A stretch of 47,516 nt of DNA, taken from positions 1 through 47,516 of the forward strand of contig CABUIC010000020.1 in NCBI GenBank assembly GCA_902491515.1, given 5' to 3'. Positions 35,029 to 42,976 of this stretch are shown piece after piece (position 1 is the stretch's first letter; each line of letters starts with the position of its first letter). The position numbers were made by a program, and so were the translations under genes. The notes beneath the pieces were generated by a model. That model was not told the DNA's origin, made no database searches, and was given only the letters and a program-made list of their open reading frames with translations. This stretch comes from an uncultured Porphyromonadaceae bacterium (lineage in GTDB: Bacteria > Bacteroidota > Bacteroidia > Bacteroidales > Muribaculaceae).

Positions 35029-35230
35029 ATCGATTTTTGTTGGTTATGACGCATTCACACGATGCGCTGTATATTTATGACAAGATTTATTAAAAAAAGT
35101 TTAATCGCATTGAAAAAATATTTTCGCGATTAAACCCCGGGCCGAAAAATCATTCTCAAATACGGACGTGTTTCCGATACATCCCTTACACTCTATTCCT
35201 CACATTCGATTTATCTCCGCAGAACTTTCG

Positions 35231-38071
35231 ATGAAAGCAAGAAACATTCTCTCCCCTGCCCTCATCCTGTTGATAACACTTGTGCCTGCGCTGGCGCAGG
35301 CCTACACGCTGCGCGGCAGCGTACTCGACGACGCCACCGGCGAAACCCTGATTCAGGCCTCGGTGCGGGTGCTCCGAGCCACCAAGGACTCCACGCTCGT
35401 GAAGGGCGTTGCCACTGACAGCCGCGGACGCTTCAGCATCCCGGACCTGAAAGCCGGAAAATATCTCGTGGAAGCCTCCTACGTGGGCTCGGCCACTAAA
35501 ACCGTGCCCGTGGACCTGAAATCGGACATGACAATGCCGCCCATCCGCCTGAGCGAAAGCGCCATAGCGCTGAAGGAGGCGGTGGTGACGGGCATCCGCA
35601 CCCCGGTGAAGGTCATGGAGGACACGATAGAATTTTCGGCCGAAAGCTACAAGACGCAGCCCAATGCCGTGGTGGAGGACCTGCTGAAACGCCTTCCGGG
35701 CGTGGAAGTGAGCTCTGACGGCAAAATCACGTCAAACGGCAAGGAGGTGACGAAAATCCTCGTCGACGGCAAAGAATTCTTCGGCGACGACCCGACTGTC
35801 GCCTCGCGCAATCTTCCCGTGAACATGGTGGAGAAACTTCAGGTCGTGGACCGCAAGAGCGACCTCGCACGCATCACAGGCGTCGACGACGGCGAGGAGG
35901 AGACCGTAATCAACCTCACGGTCAAGAAGGACATGAAAAACGGCTGGTTCGGCAACGTCGAGGCCGGCTACGGCTGGGGCGACGGAAACCGCTACAACGG
36001 AAGCTTCAACATCAACCGCTTCTGGAACGACAACCAGATCACCTTCCTCGGCTCGGCGAACAACATCAACGCTCCGAGCTTCACCGACGGAGCCGGCGGG
36101 CGCTTCCGGCGCTTCGGCGGCGACAACGGCCTGACCTCGGCGCAGTCGCTCGGCGTTAACTTCAACGTCGGGAACAAGGAAATCTTCCGCGTGGGCGGCA
36201 ACCTGATGTACTCCCACACGGACCGCGACACGCGCACGGAGAGCTACCGGCGCTACAACCTCGAGAACTCGGACATCTCCCACACCAACGGCCACTCCAC
36301 CTCGCGCGACAAGGGGCACAACGTGCGCGGCGACTTCCGCGTGCAGTGGAAGCCCGACTCGCTCAATACATTCGACTTCCGTCCCAGCTTCTCCCTCAAC
36401 TTCAACAATTCCGACAAGTACGAACTCTCGCAGATGTACTCGGCGGCCGAGGGCAATCCTGAAATGACCCGCTCAATCAACCGCGGGTCAAGCGAAGGCA
36501 AGAGCTACGAGTTCGGCGGCAACCTCATCTACAACCACCGTTTCCGCTCGCGCCCGGGACGCTCGTTCTCAATCAACGCTCAGTACCGCTACAGCAACGT
36601 CCGCGAGAAGGACGACACCTATTCCTGGAACAAGTTCTTCCAGATCGCCGACTCGGTGGACCTCTACGACCAGTGGGCCGACAACAGAACATGGACCTCA
36701 AACGTGCAGGCGCGCCTGACATGGACCGAACCCCTCGGCAACGTCAAGCGGGGGAACTTCCTGACCTTCGCCTACCGCTTCCAGTACCGCTGGAACAATG
36801 CCGACAAACTGACCTACGACCACCCCGTGAGCTTCCCTGACGGCTGGGACGGGGAACCGGTCATCGACCCGTCGCTGATTTTCAACGAGGAGCTTTCCAA
36901 CCGCTTCCGCAACAACTACATGAACCAGGACATCCGCGCGGGCTTCAAGCACGTCGACTCAAAAAAGACTCTCGACGCGGGAATCTCGCTGGTGCCCCAG
37001 ATGAGCCGGAGCGTGGACCTCATCGACTCGGACAAGAATCTGGAGCGGTGGGTCTGGAACTTCGCGCCCTACCTCCGCTTCCGCTACAAGATGAGCAAGA
37101 GCCGCTCAATCAACGCTCACTACCGCGGGCGCTCGTCGCAGCCCTCGATGACACAGCTGCAGCCCGTGGCCGACTACTCGGACCCCCTGAACATAATCCA
37201 GGGTAACCCGAACCTGAAGCCTACCTTCACGCACTACATGAACGTGCGCTTCCAGGACTTCAATTCGGAGGCCCAGCGCTCGATAATGGCTATGGTGTTC
37301 GCCAACGTGGCGCAGAACTCGATAGCGTCGCGGACGAGCTACAACGACGAGACCGGCGGCCGCATGACCACCTACGAGAACGTGAACGGCGTATGGAGCA
37401 TCCGCGGCATGAACATGGTGAGCTTCCCCTTCCGCAACAAGGCCTTCACCTTCAACAACCACCTGTTCCTCAACTACTCGCGGTCGGTGGGCTTCAACAA
37501 CTCCGTGCGCAACGCCTCCGGCACCTTCGGCGTAGGGCTCATGCCCGGAATAGCGTGGCGCCCCGAGAACCTCGAGCTGGAGCTGCGCCCGAGCTACCGG
37601 CTGTCGACAACCTCCAATTCGGCCGTGCCCCAGAACAACCGTACGACCCACACCTACGGAGGCTCGTTCTTCGCCACCTACTATCTGCCCTTCGGCCTCG
37701 TGCTGAGCAGCGAACTCGACTACCGCGCGACCAAGGGCTTCGAGGAGGGATACAACGAGAACACGTGGATGTGGAACGCATCAATCTCCTACCAGTTCCT
37801 GCGCGACCGCTCGGCGACCGTGACCCTCAAGGGCTACGACCTTCTGGGGCAGAAGAGCAACATCCGCTCCAACGACACGGGCAACTACTTCGAGGACCTG
37901 CGCTACAACTCGCTGACGCGCTACGTGATGGTGAGCTTCACCTACAAATTCAACACCTTCGGCAAAGGCTCGATGCCCACCGACCGCAACGCCCCGCGCT
38001 GGGGCGACGGCCCCGGTCCCGGAGGCCCCGGCGGACGTCCCGCCGGAATGCCCCGCCCGCCGATGAGATAA
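35231..38071 (+). CDS. Outer-membrane beta-barrel protein with CarboxypepD-reg domain
   Basis: This is a TonB-receptor-like family common in Bacteroidota. The ATG at 35231 gives 946 residues with a signal peptide (KARNILSPALILLITLVP). A carboxypeptidase-regulatory-like domain (YTLRGSVLDDATGETLIQAS, to about residue 105) is followed by a plug-like region (VEDLLKRLPGVEVSSDGKIT) and a long beta barrel with OMP_b-brl_3 character. The last strand reads YVMVSFTYKFNTFG and is followed by a Gly/Pro-rich tail. No TonB box is obvious. The substrate is unknown. An upstream start would add 21 residues without signal sense. Confidence 0.88.
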   Translation: MKARNILSPALILLITLVPALAQAYTLRGSVLDDATGETLIQASVRVLRATKDSTLVKGVATDSRGRFSIPDLKAGKYLVEASYVGSATKTVPVDLKSDMTMPPIRLSESAIALKEAVVTGIRTPVKVMEDTIEFSAESYKTQPNAVVEDLLKRLPGVEVSSDGKITSNGKEVTKILVDGKEFFGDDPTVASRNLPVNMVEKLQVVDRKSDLARITGVDDGEEETVINLTVKKDMKNGWFGNVEAGYGWGDGNRYNGSFNINRFWNDNQITFLGSANNINAPSFTDGAGGRFRRFGGDNGLTSAQSLGVNFNVGNKEIFRVGGNLMYSHTDRDTRTESYRRYNLENSDISHTNGHSTSRDKGHNVRGDFRVQWKPDSLNTFDFRPSFSLNFNNSDKYELSQMYSAAEGNPEMTRSINRGSSEGKSYEFGGNLIYNHRFRSRPGRSFSINAQYRYSNVREKDDTYSWNKFFQIADSVDLYDQWADNRTWTSNVQARLTWTEPLGNVKRGNFLTFAYRFQYRWNNADKLTYDHPVSFPDGWDGEPVIDPSLIFNEELSNRFRNNYMNQDIRAGFKHVDSKKTLDAGISLVPQMSRSVDLIDSDKNLERWVWNFAPYLRFRYKMSKSRSINAHYRGRSSQPSMTQLQPVADYSDPLNIIQGNPNLKPTFTHYMNVRFQDFNSEAQRSIMAMVFANVAQNSIASRTSYNDETGGRMTTYENVNGVWSIRGMNMVSFPFRNKAFTFNNHLFLNYSRSVGFNNSVRNASGTFGVGLMPGIAWRPENLELELRPSYRLSTTSNSAVPQNNRTTHTYGGSFFATYYLPFGLVLSSELDYRATKGFEEGYNENTWMWNASISYQFLRDRSATVTLKGYDLLGQKSNIRSNDTGNYFEDLRYNSLTRYVMVSFTYKFNTFGKGSMPTDRNAPRWGDGPGPGGPGGRPAGMPRPPMR

Positions 38072-38094
38072 ACACAGACCCCCTACCGCCTTAT

Positions 38095-38129
38095 GGAAAG
38101 AGCCGTCCGCGAACCGGACGGCTCTTTCC
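38095..38129 (+). terminator. Terminator after the outer-membrane protein gene
   Basis: A perfect 15-bp stem (GGAAAGAGCCGTCCG and its complement) with a 5-nt loop, followed by a T-rich sequence (GTTGTTTATTA). It separates the beta-barrel gene from the CBS gene. Confidence 0.75.
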
Positions 38130-38163
38130 GTTGTTTATTATTTACCAAAGAAGATTCTGTCCT

Positions 38164-39195
38164 ATGTTACTAATGTTTGCCTACCTTATCGGAGCGCTGG
38201 CCCTCTCGTTTCTGTGTTCCGTCCTCGAAGCGGTGCTTCTGTCGGCCCCGATGTCGTTCATCACAATGAAAGAGGACGAGGGAGCCAAGAACGCGCGGCG
38301 GTTCAAGGAGTACAAAAGCAATATCGACCGTCCCATCGCGGCCATCCTTTCCCTCAACACTATAGCCCACACCATCGGTGCGGCCGGAGTCGGCGCGGAA
38401 GCGGTGAAGGTTTTCGGCGAGGCCAGCTTCGGCATCGTCTCGGCAATCCTCACCTTGCTTATACTTGTCCTCTCGGAAATCATCCCCAAGACCATAGGAG
38501 CATCCTACTGGCGCACACTGGCCATGCCCGCCACTCCGGTGATTCATTTTCTCGTAATCATCACTTATCCTCTCGTATGGCTGTCGGAATATATCACAAA
38601 GATATTCTCCTCGAACCGGGAACTTCTGTCGGTCAGCCGCGAGGAAGTGTCGGCAATGGTGGCCGTCGCATCCGAAGAGGGGGTCCTCGGCACCAAGGAA
38701 AGCAAGATTATCCGGAACACCATAAAGCTCGACCAGGTTCGCGCGGATGACATCATGACCCCCAATCTCGTAGTAGTCTCGGCTCCCGAGAGCATGACCG
38801 TAAAGGAATTTTTCGACCGCGGGGAGCTATCCTTCTCCCGCATACCTGTCTATACCGACAACAAGGACTACATCACGGGCTATGTCCTTAAATCCTCGGT
38901 TCTGGAGCTCCTTGTCAAGGACCGCTTCGACACACCGCTCTCGCAGATAACACGCCCCGTCCTGACTTTCGGAGAGGACGCGGACGTATTCTCGATATGG
39001 GAAAAACTGCTCGAGAAAAAAGAGCACATCAGTGTCATACAGGACCGCTACGGCTGTCTGCGGGGCATAGTTACGATGGAAGACATCATCGAAAGCATGC
39101 TCGGCGAAGAGATTGTGGACGAAGCCGACAAGGCCGTGGACCTCCAGCAGGTGGCGCTGGACCGCTACCGCCTCATGCAGTCGGCCGCAAAATGA
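38164..39195 (+). CDS. CNNM/CBS-domain membrane protein (CorB/HlyC type)
   Basis: The 343-residue product has the DUF21/CNNM transmembrane domain (MFAYLIGALALSFLCSVLEA from the start, GAEAVKVFGEASFGIVSAIL in helix 3) and a pair of CBS domains (about 195-315; DDIMTPNLVVVSAPESMTV, GYVLKSSVLELLV). The C-terminal CorC_HlyC domain seen in longer members is missing. Such proteins are linked to Mg2+ or Co2+ export. The start ATG at 38164 is preceded by no clear promoter. It converges on rfbC, whose stop is 1 bp away. Confidence 0.87.
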   Translation: MLLMFAYLIGALALSFLCSVLEAVLLSAPMSFITMKEDEGAKNARRFKEYKSNIDRPIAAILSLNTIAHTIGAAGVGAEAVKVFGEASFGIVSAILTLLILVLSEIIPKTIGASYWRTLAMPATPVIHFLVIITYPLVWLSEYITKIFSSNRELLSVSREEVSAMVAVASEEGVLGTKESKIIRNTIKLDQVRADDIMTPNLVVVSAPESMTVKEFFDRGELSFSRIPVYTDNKDYITGYVLKSSVLELLVKDRFDTPLSQITRPVLTFGEDADVFSIWEKLLEKKEHISVIQDRYGCLRGIVTMEDIIESMLGEEIVDEADKAVDLQQVALDRYRLMQSAAK

Positions 39196-39196
39196 C

Positions 39197-39742
39197 TCAT
39201 TCCCCGCCGGGAATGAATCCGGGGGCCTGAAGGTCCTTGGGGGAGAGGTTGAGGGAGAGGCCTTCGGTGGGCCAGGCTATGCCGAGTGCGGGGGAGTCGT
39301 AGCGGATAGAGCGCTCGGCTTCGGGGCAATAAGGGTTGTCGACCTTGTACTGGAACTGGGCTACGTCGCTGAGGACGAGGAAGCCGTGGGCGCATCCGCG
39401 GGGGATGTAGAGCTGCCGGCCGTTCTCGTCGGAAAGTTCGACGGCTATGTGCCGTCCGTAGGCCGGGGAGTCGGGACGGAGGTCGACGGCAACGTCGAAT
39501 ACACGTCCGAGGGATACGCGGACGAGCTTAGCCTGAGCGGCGTCGCCGGCCTGGAAGTGGAGACCGCGGAGGACACCCCGTGTAGAAAGGCTCTCATTGT
39601 CCTGAATGAAAGGGCGGACAACGCCTGTGGCCTCGGCGAAGAGGTCAGCCCGAAAAGACTCGCAGAAATATCCGCGCTTGTCGCCGTGGCGGACAGGCTC
39701 GACAATCCACGCTCCGGGAATTTCTGTCGGAAGGAATTTCAT
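39197..39742 (-). CDS. rfbC: dTDP-4-dehydrorhamnose 3,5-epimerase
   Basis: RfbC catalyses the third step of dTDP-L-rhamnose synthesis. The 181-residue product has LRGLHFQ, with the catalytic histidine, the VDLRPDSPAYGRHIAVELSD core and YIPRGCAHGFLVLSD. Length fits the family. The usual partners rfbA, rfbB and rfbD are not next to it. Its promoter places the transcript start almost on the ATG. Confidence 0.93.
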   Translation of the reverse strand: MKFLPTEIPGAWIVEPVRHGDKRGYFCESFRADLFAEATGVVRPFIQDNESLSTRGVLRGLHFQAGDAAQAKLVRVSLGRVFDVAVDLRPDSPAYGRHIAVELSDENGRQLYIPRGCAHGFLVLSDVAQFQYKVDNPYCPEAERSIRYDSPALGIAWPTEGLSLNLSPKDLQAPGFIPGGE

Positions 39743-39746
39743 ACGG

Positions 39747-39778
39747 CAAATTTACGCTTTTTCCCCGGTTTAAACAAA
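39747..39778 (-). promoter_or_regulatory. Promoter of rfbC
   Basis: Minus-strand TTTG (39775-39778), 20 bp, TAAATTTG (39747-39754) match exactly. The ATG at 39742 is 5 bases after the last G, predicting a leaderless or nearly leaderless mRNA. Confidence 0.75.
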
Positions 39779-39826
39779 CATAGGAGCCGGGGCGTTATAG
39801 TTCCGAACCCCTAAAAAGAACAGAAT

Positions 39827-40123
39827 ATGGCAACATACGATCAGGCAATCCGCAGCAAAAGCGTTGTATTAGTGGAATTTTACGCCACCTGGTGCCCTCA
39901 CTGCCAGGCTATGGCCCCCGTAGTCGAGGAAGTGAGCGAGATTCTCGGCGACAGCGCCGCCGTGCTCCAGCTCGACGTCGACAAGAACAAGGAAGCGGCC
40001 GACGCCGAAGAGGTCGAGGCCACCCCCACCTTTATATTATATAAGGAGGGCCGTCAGATCTGGCGCCACGAAGGCGAAATCGACGGAAACGCCCTCCTTC
40101 AGAAAGTGCAAAGCGTGCTCTGA
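39827..40123 (+). CDS. Thioredoxin with CPHC active site
   Basis: The 98-residue product is a short thioredoxin: VLVEFYATWCPHCQAMAPV has the redox pair at C23 and C26 and the cis-proline is P67 (EATPTFIL). The usual active site WCGPC is replaced by WCPHC, the dipeptide of DsbA, which raises the reduction potential. There is no signal peptide. It is followed 3 bp later by the VKOR gene, so the pair is an operon and a redox relay is likely; whether it acts in the cytoplasm or needs export is not clear. Confidence 0.88.
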   Translation: MATYDQAIRSKSVVLVEFYATWCPHCQAMAPVVEEVSEILGDSAAVLQLDVDKNKEAADAEEVEATPTFILYKEGRQIWRHEGEIDGNALLQKVQSVL

Positions 40124-40126
40124 GCC

Positions 40127-41140
40127 ATGACGGGATCGCTGTTCAGCAATTTCCTGACGGCCCTCGGGGTGCCCCACACCGAGTGGTACAGCTCGCAGCA
40201 GTTCCGCGGCATGACCTTCAAGAGCGTTTTCGGCCTGACGAAACTGCTGCAGAAGTACGGCGCGGACTCGGAGACCCTTCGTTTCACGGACAAGGACCAG
40301 GGCTACGCCGACCTGCCCGTGCCATTCCTCGCGCAGCTTGACGGCTGTTTCGCCATCGTGACGGGAAAAGGCCCGGACGGCGTGGAGTACAGCACCCTGA
40401 CAGAGCGCCCGGGGTCGCGGATGACGCACGAAGCGTTCATGGACCGCTGGACGGGCGTGGCTCTGGTAGCCTATCCCACGGAACGGTCCTGCGAGCCGGA
40501 TGTGTGCACGCACCGGACAACGGAGTTCGTGAGGCGCCTTGTGCGCCCGGCGCTGTGGGCGTCCGCGCTGACAGTGCTCATCGGCCTCGGGCTGACAGAA
40601 GGCGCCCTCAGGAGCATCGCCACGGCCCTCCTGCTGGCCTTCAACCTCTTCGGGCTATACGTAAGCTACATGCTGGTGCAGAAAAGCTCGGGCATCCACA
40701 CGGCGAGCGCCGACAGGGTCTGCGCCGTCATCGAGCGCACGGGCTGCAACACGGTATTGGGCACATCGGCCTCGAAATTCTTCGGCGCGGTGAGCTGGAG
40801 CGCCGTGGGCTTCGGCTACTTCGGAGTCAACACCGCATTGCTCCTGCTCGCGCCGGAGGCCCTGCGGGAGCTCGCGCTGCTGAACATCTGCTGCCTGCCC
40901 TTCTCCTTCTGGAGCGTATGGTATCAGCGGACGCGGGCCGGAGCGTGGTGCACGCTGTGCCTCCTGGTGCAGGGGACGCTGTGGGCCATCTTCCTGACGG
41001 ACCTCATCGGAGGTCTCATCTCGTGGCCGCCTTCATGGGCGAGCCTCGTCATCCTTCTCGCGGCCTATGTGGGCGCCGTCCTGGCTGTGAATACCCTCAG
41101 CGGCGCATTCAACCGACTCATGCACAATAAAACCCTCTGA
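40127..41140 (+). CDS. VKOR-family protein with degenerate C39-like N-terminal domain
   Basis: The 337-residue product has a soluble N-terminal domain (about 1-137) resembling peptidase C39 (SNFLTALGVPHTEW to FAIVTGKG) but without the expected catalytic cysteine or histidine. After this come about six membrane helices with the VKOR features: the loop pair C199 and C207 (CAVIERTGC) and the catalytic CTLC (C275, C278). VKOR proteins oxidise partner thioredoxins to make disulfides. It lies 3 bp after the thioredoxin and 9 bp before a 38-residue peptide. The C39-like domain suggests an old link to peptide export. Confidence 0.8.
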   Translation: MTGSLFSNFLTALGVPHTEWYSSQQFRGMTFKSVFGLTKLLQKYGADSETLRFTDKDQGYADLPVPFLAQLDGCFAIVTGKGPDGVEYSTLTERPGSRMTHEAFMDRWTGVALVAYPTERSCEPDVCTHRTTEFVRRLVRPALWASALTVLIGLGLTEGALRSIATALLLAFNLFGLYVSYMLVQKSSGIHTASADRVCAVIERTGCNTVLGTSASKFFGAVSWSAVGFGYFGVNTALLLLAPEALRELALLNICCLPFSFWSVWYQRTRAGAWCTLCLLVQGTLWAIFLTDLIGGLISWPPSWASLVILLAAYVGAVLAVNTLSGAFNRLMHNKTL

Positions 41141-41148
41141 AAGCCGTT

Positions 41149-41265
41149 ATGAAAGAAATTCCCCGCAAGAACTATCCCGGCGCCACCCGCCTGAGCCCGA
41201 TGGAGATGAACAATCTGCTTTTCAAGACCTTCGGTCCGGCGAGCGGAGTAGCGCCCGGAAAATAA
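41149..41265 (+). CDS. 38-residue peptide after the VKOR gene
   Basis: The ATG at 41149 is followed by 38 codons to a TAA at 41263-41265. It begins MKEIPRKNYPG and contains RLSPMEMNNLLF, which resembles the LSxxEMxxL core of double-glycine leader peptides, without the Gly-Gly. It starts 9 bp after the VKOR stop and ends 29 bp before the aminotransferase gene. The family is not recognised with certainty; a natural-product or signal precursor is possible but unproven. Confidence 0.5.
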   Translation: MKEIPRKNYPGATRLSPMEMNNLLFKTFGPASGVAPGK

Positions 41266-41294
41266 CTGTTTAGACGCATAAAACACAGTCACTT

Positions 41295-42494
41295 ATGCCC
41301 ACTGTATCCCACCGCGGCATGGAAATGCCGGCCTCCCCTATCCGGCGACTTGTTCCCCTCGCCATGGAGGCCATGAAGCGCGGTACGAAAGTCTACCGCC
41401 TCAACATCGGCCAGCCCGACCTCCCCACGCCCCCCGAAGCCTTCGAGGCTCTCCGCCATATCGACCGCAAAATCCTTGAATACAGTCCGTCGGACGGCAT
41501 GCTGTCGCTCCGCGAGAAACTGCGGGGCTACTACTCCCGCTTCAACATCGAGGTCGACGCCGACGACATCATCATCACGAGCGGCGGCTCGGAGGCGGTG
41601 CTTTTCGCCTTCATGGCCTGCCTCGACCCGGGCGACGAAATCATCGTGCCGGAGCCGGCCTACGCCAACTACATGGCCTTCGCAATCTCCGCGGGCGCCA
41701 AAATCGTGACCATACCCTCGAGCATCGACGACGGCTTCCGTCTGCCGCCGATGGAGAAATTCGAGGAGCTTATCACCCCCCGCACGAAGGGCATCCTGAT
41801 CTGCAACCCCAACAACCCGACGGGCTACCTCTACACGATGAAGGAGATGCTCCAGCTGCGCGACATGGTGAAGGCCCACGACCTCTACCTGTTCTCGGAC
41901 GAGGTATACCGCGAGTTCTGCTACACAGGCGCGCCCTACATCTCGGCCTTCCATCTGCCGGGCATCGAGAACCAGGTTGTGCTCATCGACTCGGTGTCGA
42001 AACGCTACAACGAGTGCGGCATCCGCATCGGCGCGCTCATCACCAAGGACAAGGAGCTTAGGAAAACCGTGATGAAATTCTGCCAGGCGCGCCTGAGTCC
42101 GCCATTGCTGGGCCAGATTGTGGCCGAGGCGAGCATCGACGCCACTCCGGAATATATGCTCGAGACGTACAACGAATACGTCGAGCGCCGCAACCTCCTC
42201 ATCGACGAGATAAACAAGATTCCCGGGTGCTACTCGCCGATTCCGATGGGCGCCTTCTACACGGTGGCCCGTCTGCCGGTCGACGACGCAGACAAATTCT
42301 GCCAGTGGTGCCTCCGGGAGTTCGAGTATGAGGGGCAGACGGTGTTCATGGCTCCGGCCTCCGGCTTCTACTCCTCGCCCGAGCTCGGGCGCGACGAGGT
42401 GCGCATAGCGTATGTCCTGAACAAGCACGACCTTCGCGCGGCAATGCACGTCCTCCGCAAAGCCCTCGAGGCCTATCCGGGACAGAGAGGGTAG
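41295..42494 (+). CDS. PLP-dependent aminotransferase, class I/II
   Basis: The 399-residue product is an aspartate-aminotransferase-type enzyme. NIGQPDLPTPPEAF near residue 35, the CNPNNPTGYLYT motif, the PLP lysine near residue 236 (SVSKRYNECGIRIGAL) and the PLP-phosphate-binding region define the family. The start ATG is 29 bp after the 38-residue peptide. The substrate, likely an aromatic or branched amino acid, cannot be told from sequence alone. No catalytic residue is missing. Confidence 0.9.
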   Translation: MPTVSHRGMEMPASPIRRLVPLAMEAMKRGTKVYRLNIGQPDLPTPPEAFEALRHIDRKILEYSPSDGMLSLREKLRGYYSRFNIEVDADDIIITSGGSEAVLFAFMACLDPGDEIIVPEPAYANYMAFAISAGAKIVTIPSSIDDGFRLPPMEKFEELITPRTKGILICNPNNPTGYLYTMKEMLQLRDMVKAHDLYLFSDEVYREFCYTGAPYISAFHLPGIENQVVLIDSVSKRYNECGIRIGALITKDKELRKTVMKFCQARLSPPLLGQIVAEASIDATPEYMLETYNEYVERRNLLIDEINKIPGCYSPIPMGAFYTVARLPVDDADKFCQWCLREFEYEGQTVFMAPASGFYSSPELGRDEVRIAYVLNKHDLRAAMHVLRKALEAYPGQRG

Positions 42495-42525
42495 AGCTTA
42501 GAGCTTACTATGTACAGGACTCGTT

Positions 42526-42554
42526 GATTTCTAAACTGTAATATTTTAGAAGTC
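42526..42554. terminator. Possible weak hairpin after the aminotransferase
   Basis: GATTTCTAAA (42526-42535) and TTTAGAAGTC (42545-42554) pair over 10 bp with one G-T pair, but there is no T-tract. Confidence 0.3.
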
Positions 42555-42669
42555 TTACCTTTCCCTGATATCTTATGGAAGCCCATCGGTTAGAGAGCTG
42601 TATAGTTCAATCGGCCATAACCCGGTTTACACCCATCTCTCTCATGGCAATCTTTTCGTAACAACCATT

Positions 42670-42813
42670 TTATTTAGTCGTGTTATAAATAGGCCTTATT
42701 TCATCAGAGGCCCTACACATCATTTCAATAGCCATCTCCCGACATATAGCCAGTTTCCGTTCTGCATTCGCTTTGACAATATTGCTACGATTCATCGGCT
42801 TTCCAAATTTCAT
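42670..42813 (-). CDS. 47-residue protein, formerly downstream of truA
   Basis: The ATG at 42813 opens 47 codons (start MKFGKPMNRSNIVKANAER) ending at TAA 42670-42672. After that stop the same frame continues 20 codons (NGCYEKIAMREMGVNRVMAD) to a TGA at 42607, so it may be a broken longer gene. Without the IS at 42834-44476, its ATG would overlap the TGA that ends the restored truA (ATGA), so it was probably translationally coupled to truA. No family is recognised. Confidence 0.4.
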   Translation of the reverse strand: MKFGKPMNRSNIVKANAERKLAICREMAIEMMCRASDEIRPIYNTTK

Positions 42814-42911
42814 TCGAAAGAGCTTGTTTTAATCTATAAAATCCCATAAATCGACGTAATATATGAGCACCGAGGCGATTTGTTTCGCCACGGCGTTTGT
42901 TTTCAGGTAAA

Positions 42912-42919
42912 TAATTTTG
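42912..42919 (+). promoter_or_regulatory. Possible -7 element of the transposase
   Basis: TAATTTTG matches TAnnTTTG, 58 bp before the transposase ATG. The -33 at the usual distance is absent. A hairpin (TATTACG-TCTTAG-CGTAATA at about 42950-42968) lies between it and the ATG and may hide the start. Confidence 0.4.
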
Positions 42920-42976
42920 CCATGTCAAAGAAATGTTGTAATTTAGTATTACGTCTTAGCGTAATATCTAACGAAT

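Noticed and set aside
37393..38163. N-terminal extension of the CBS-domain gene
   Set aside because: It is antisense-like GC-rich sequence that overlaps the beta-barrel gene; the ATG at 38164 starts a normal membrane helix.
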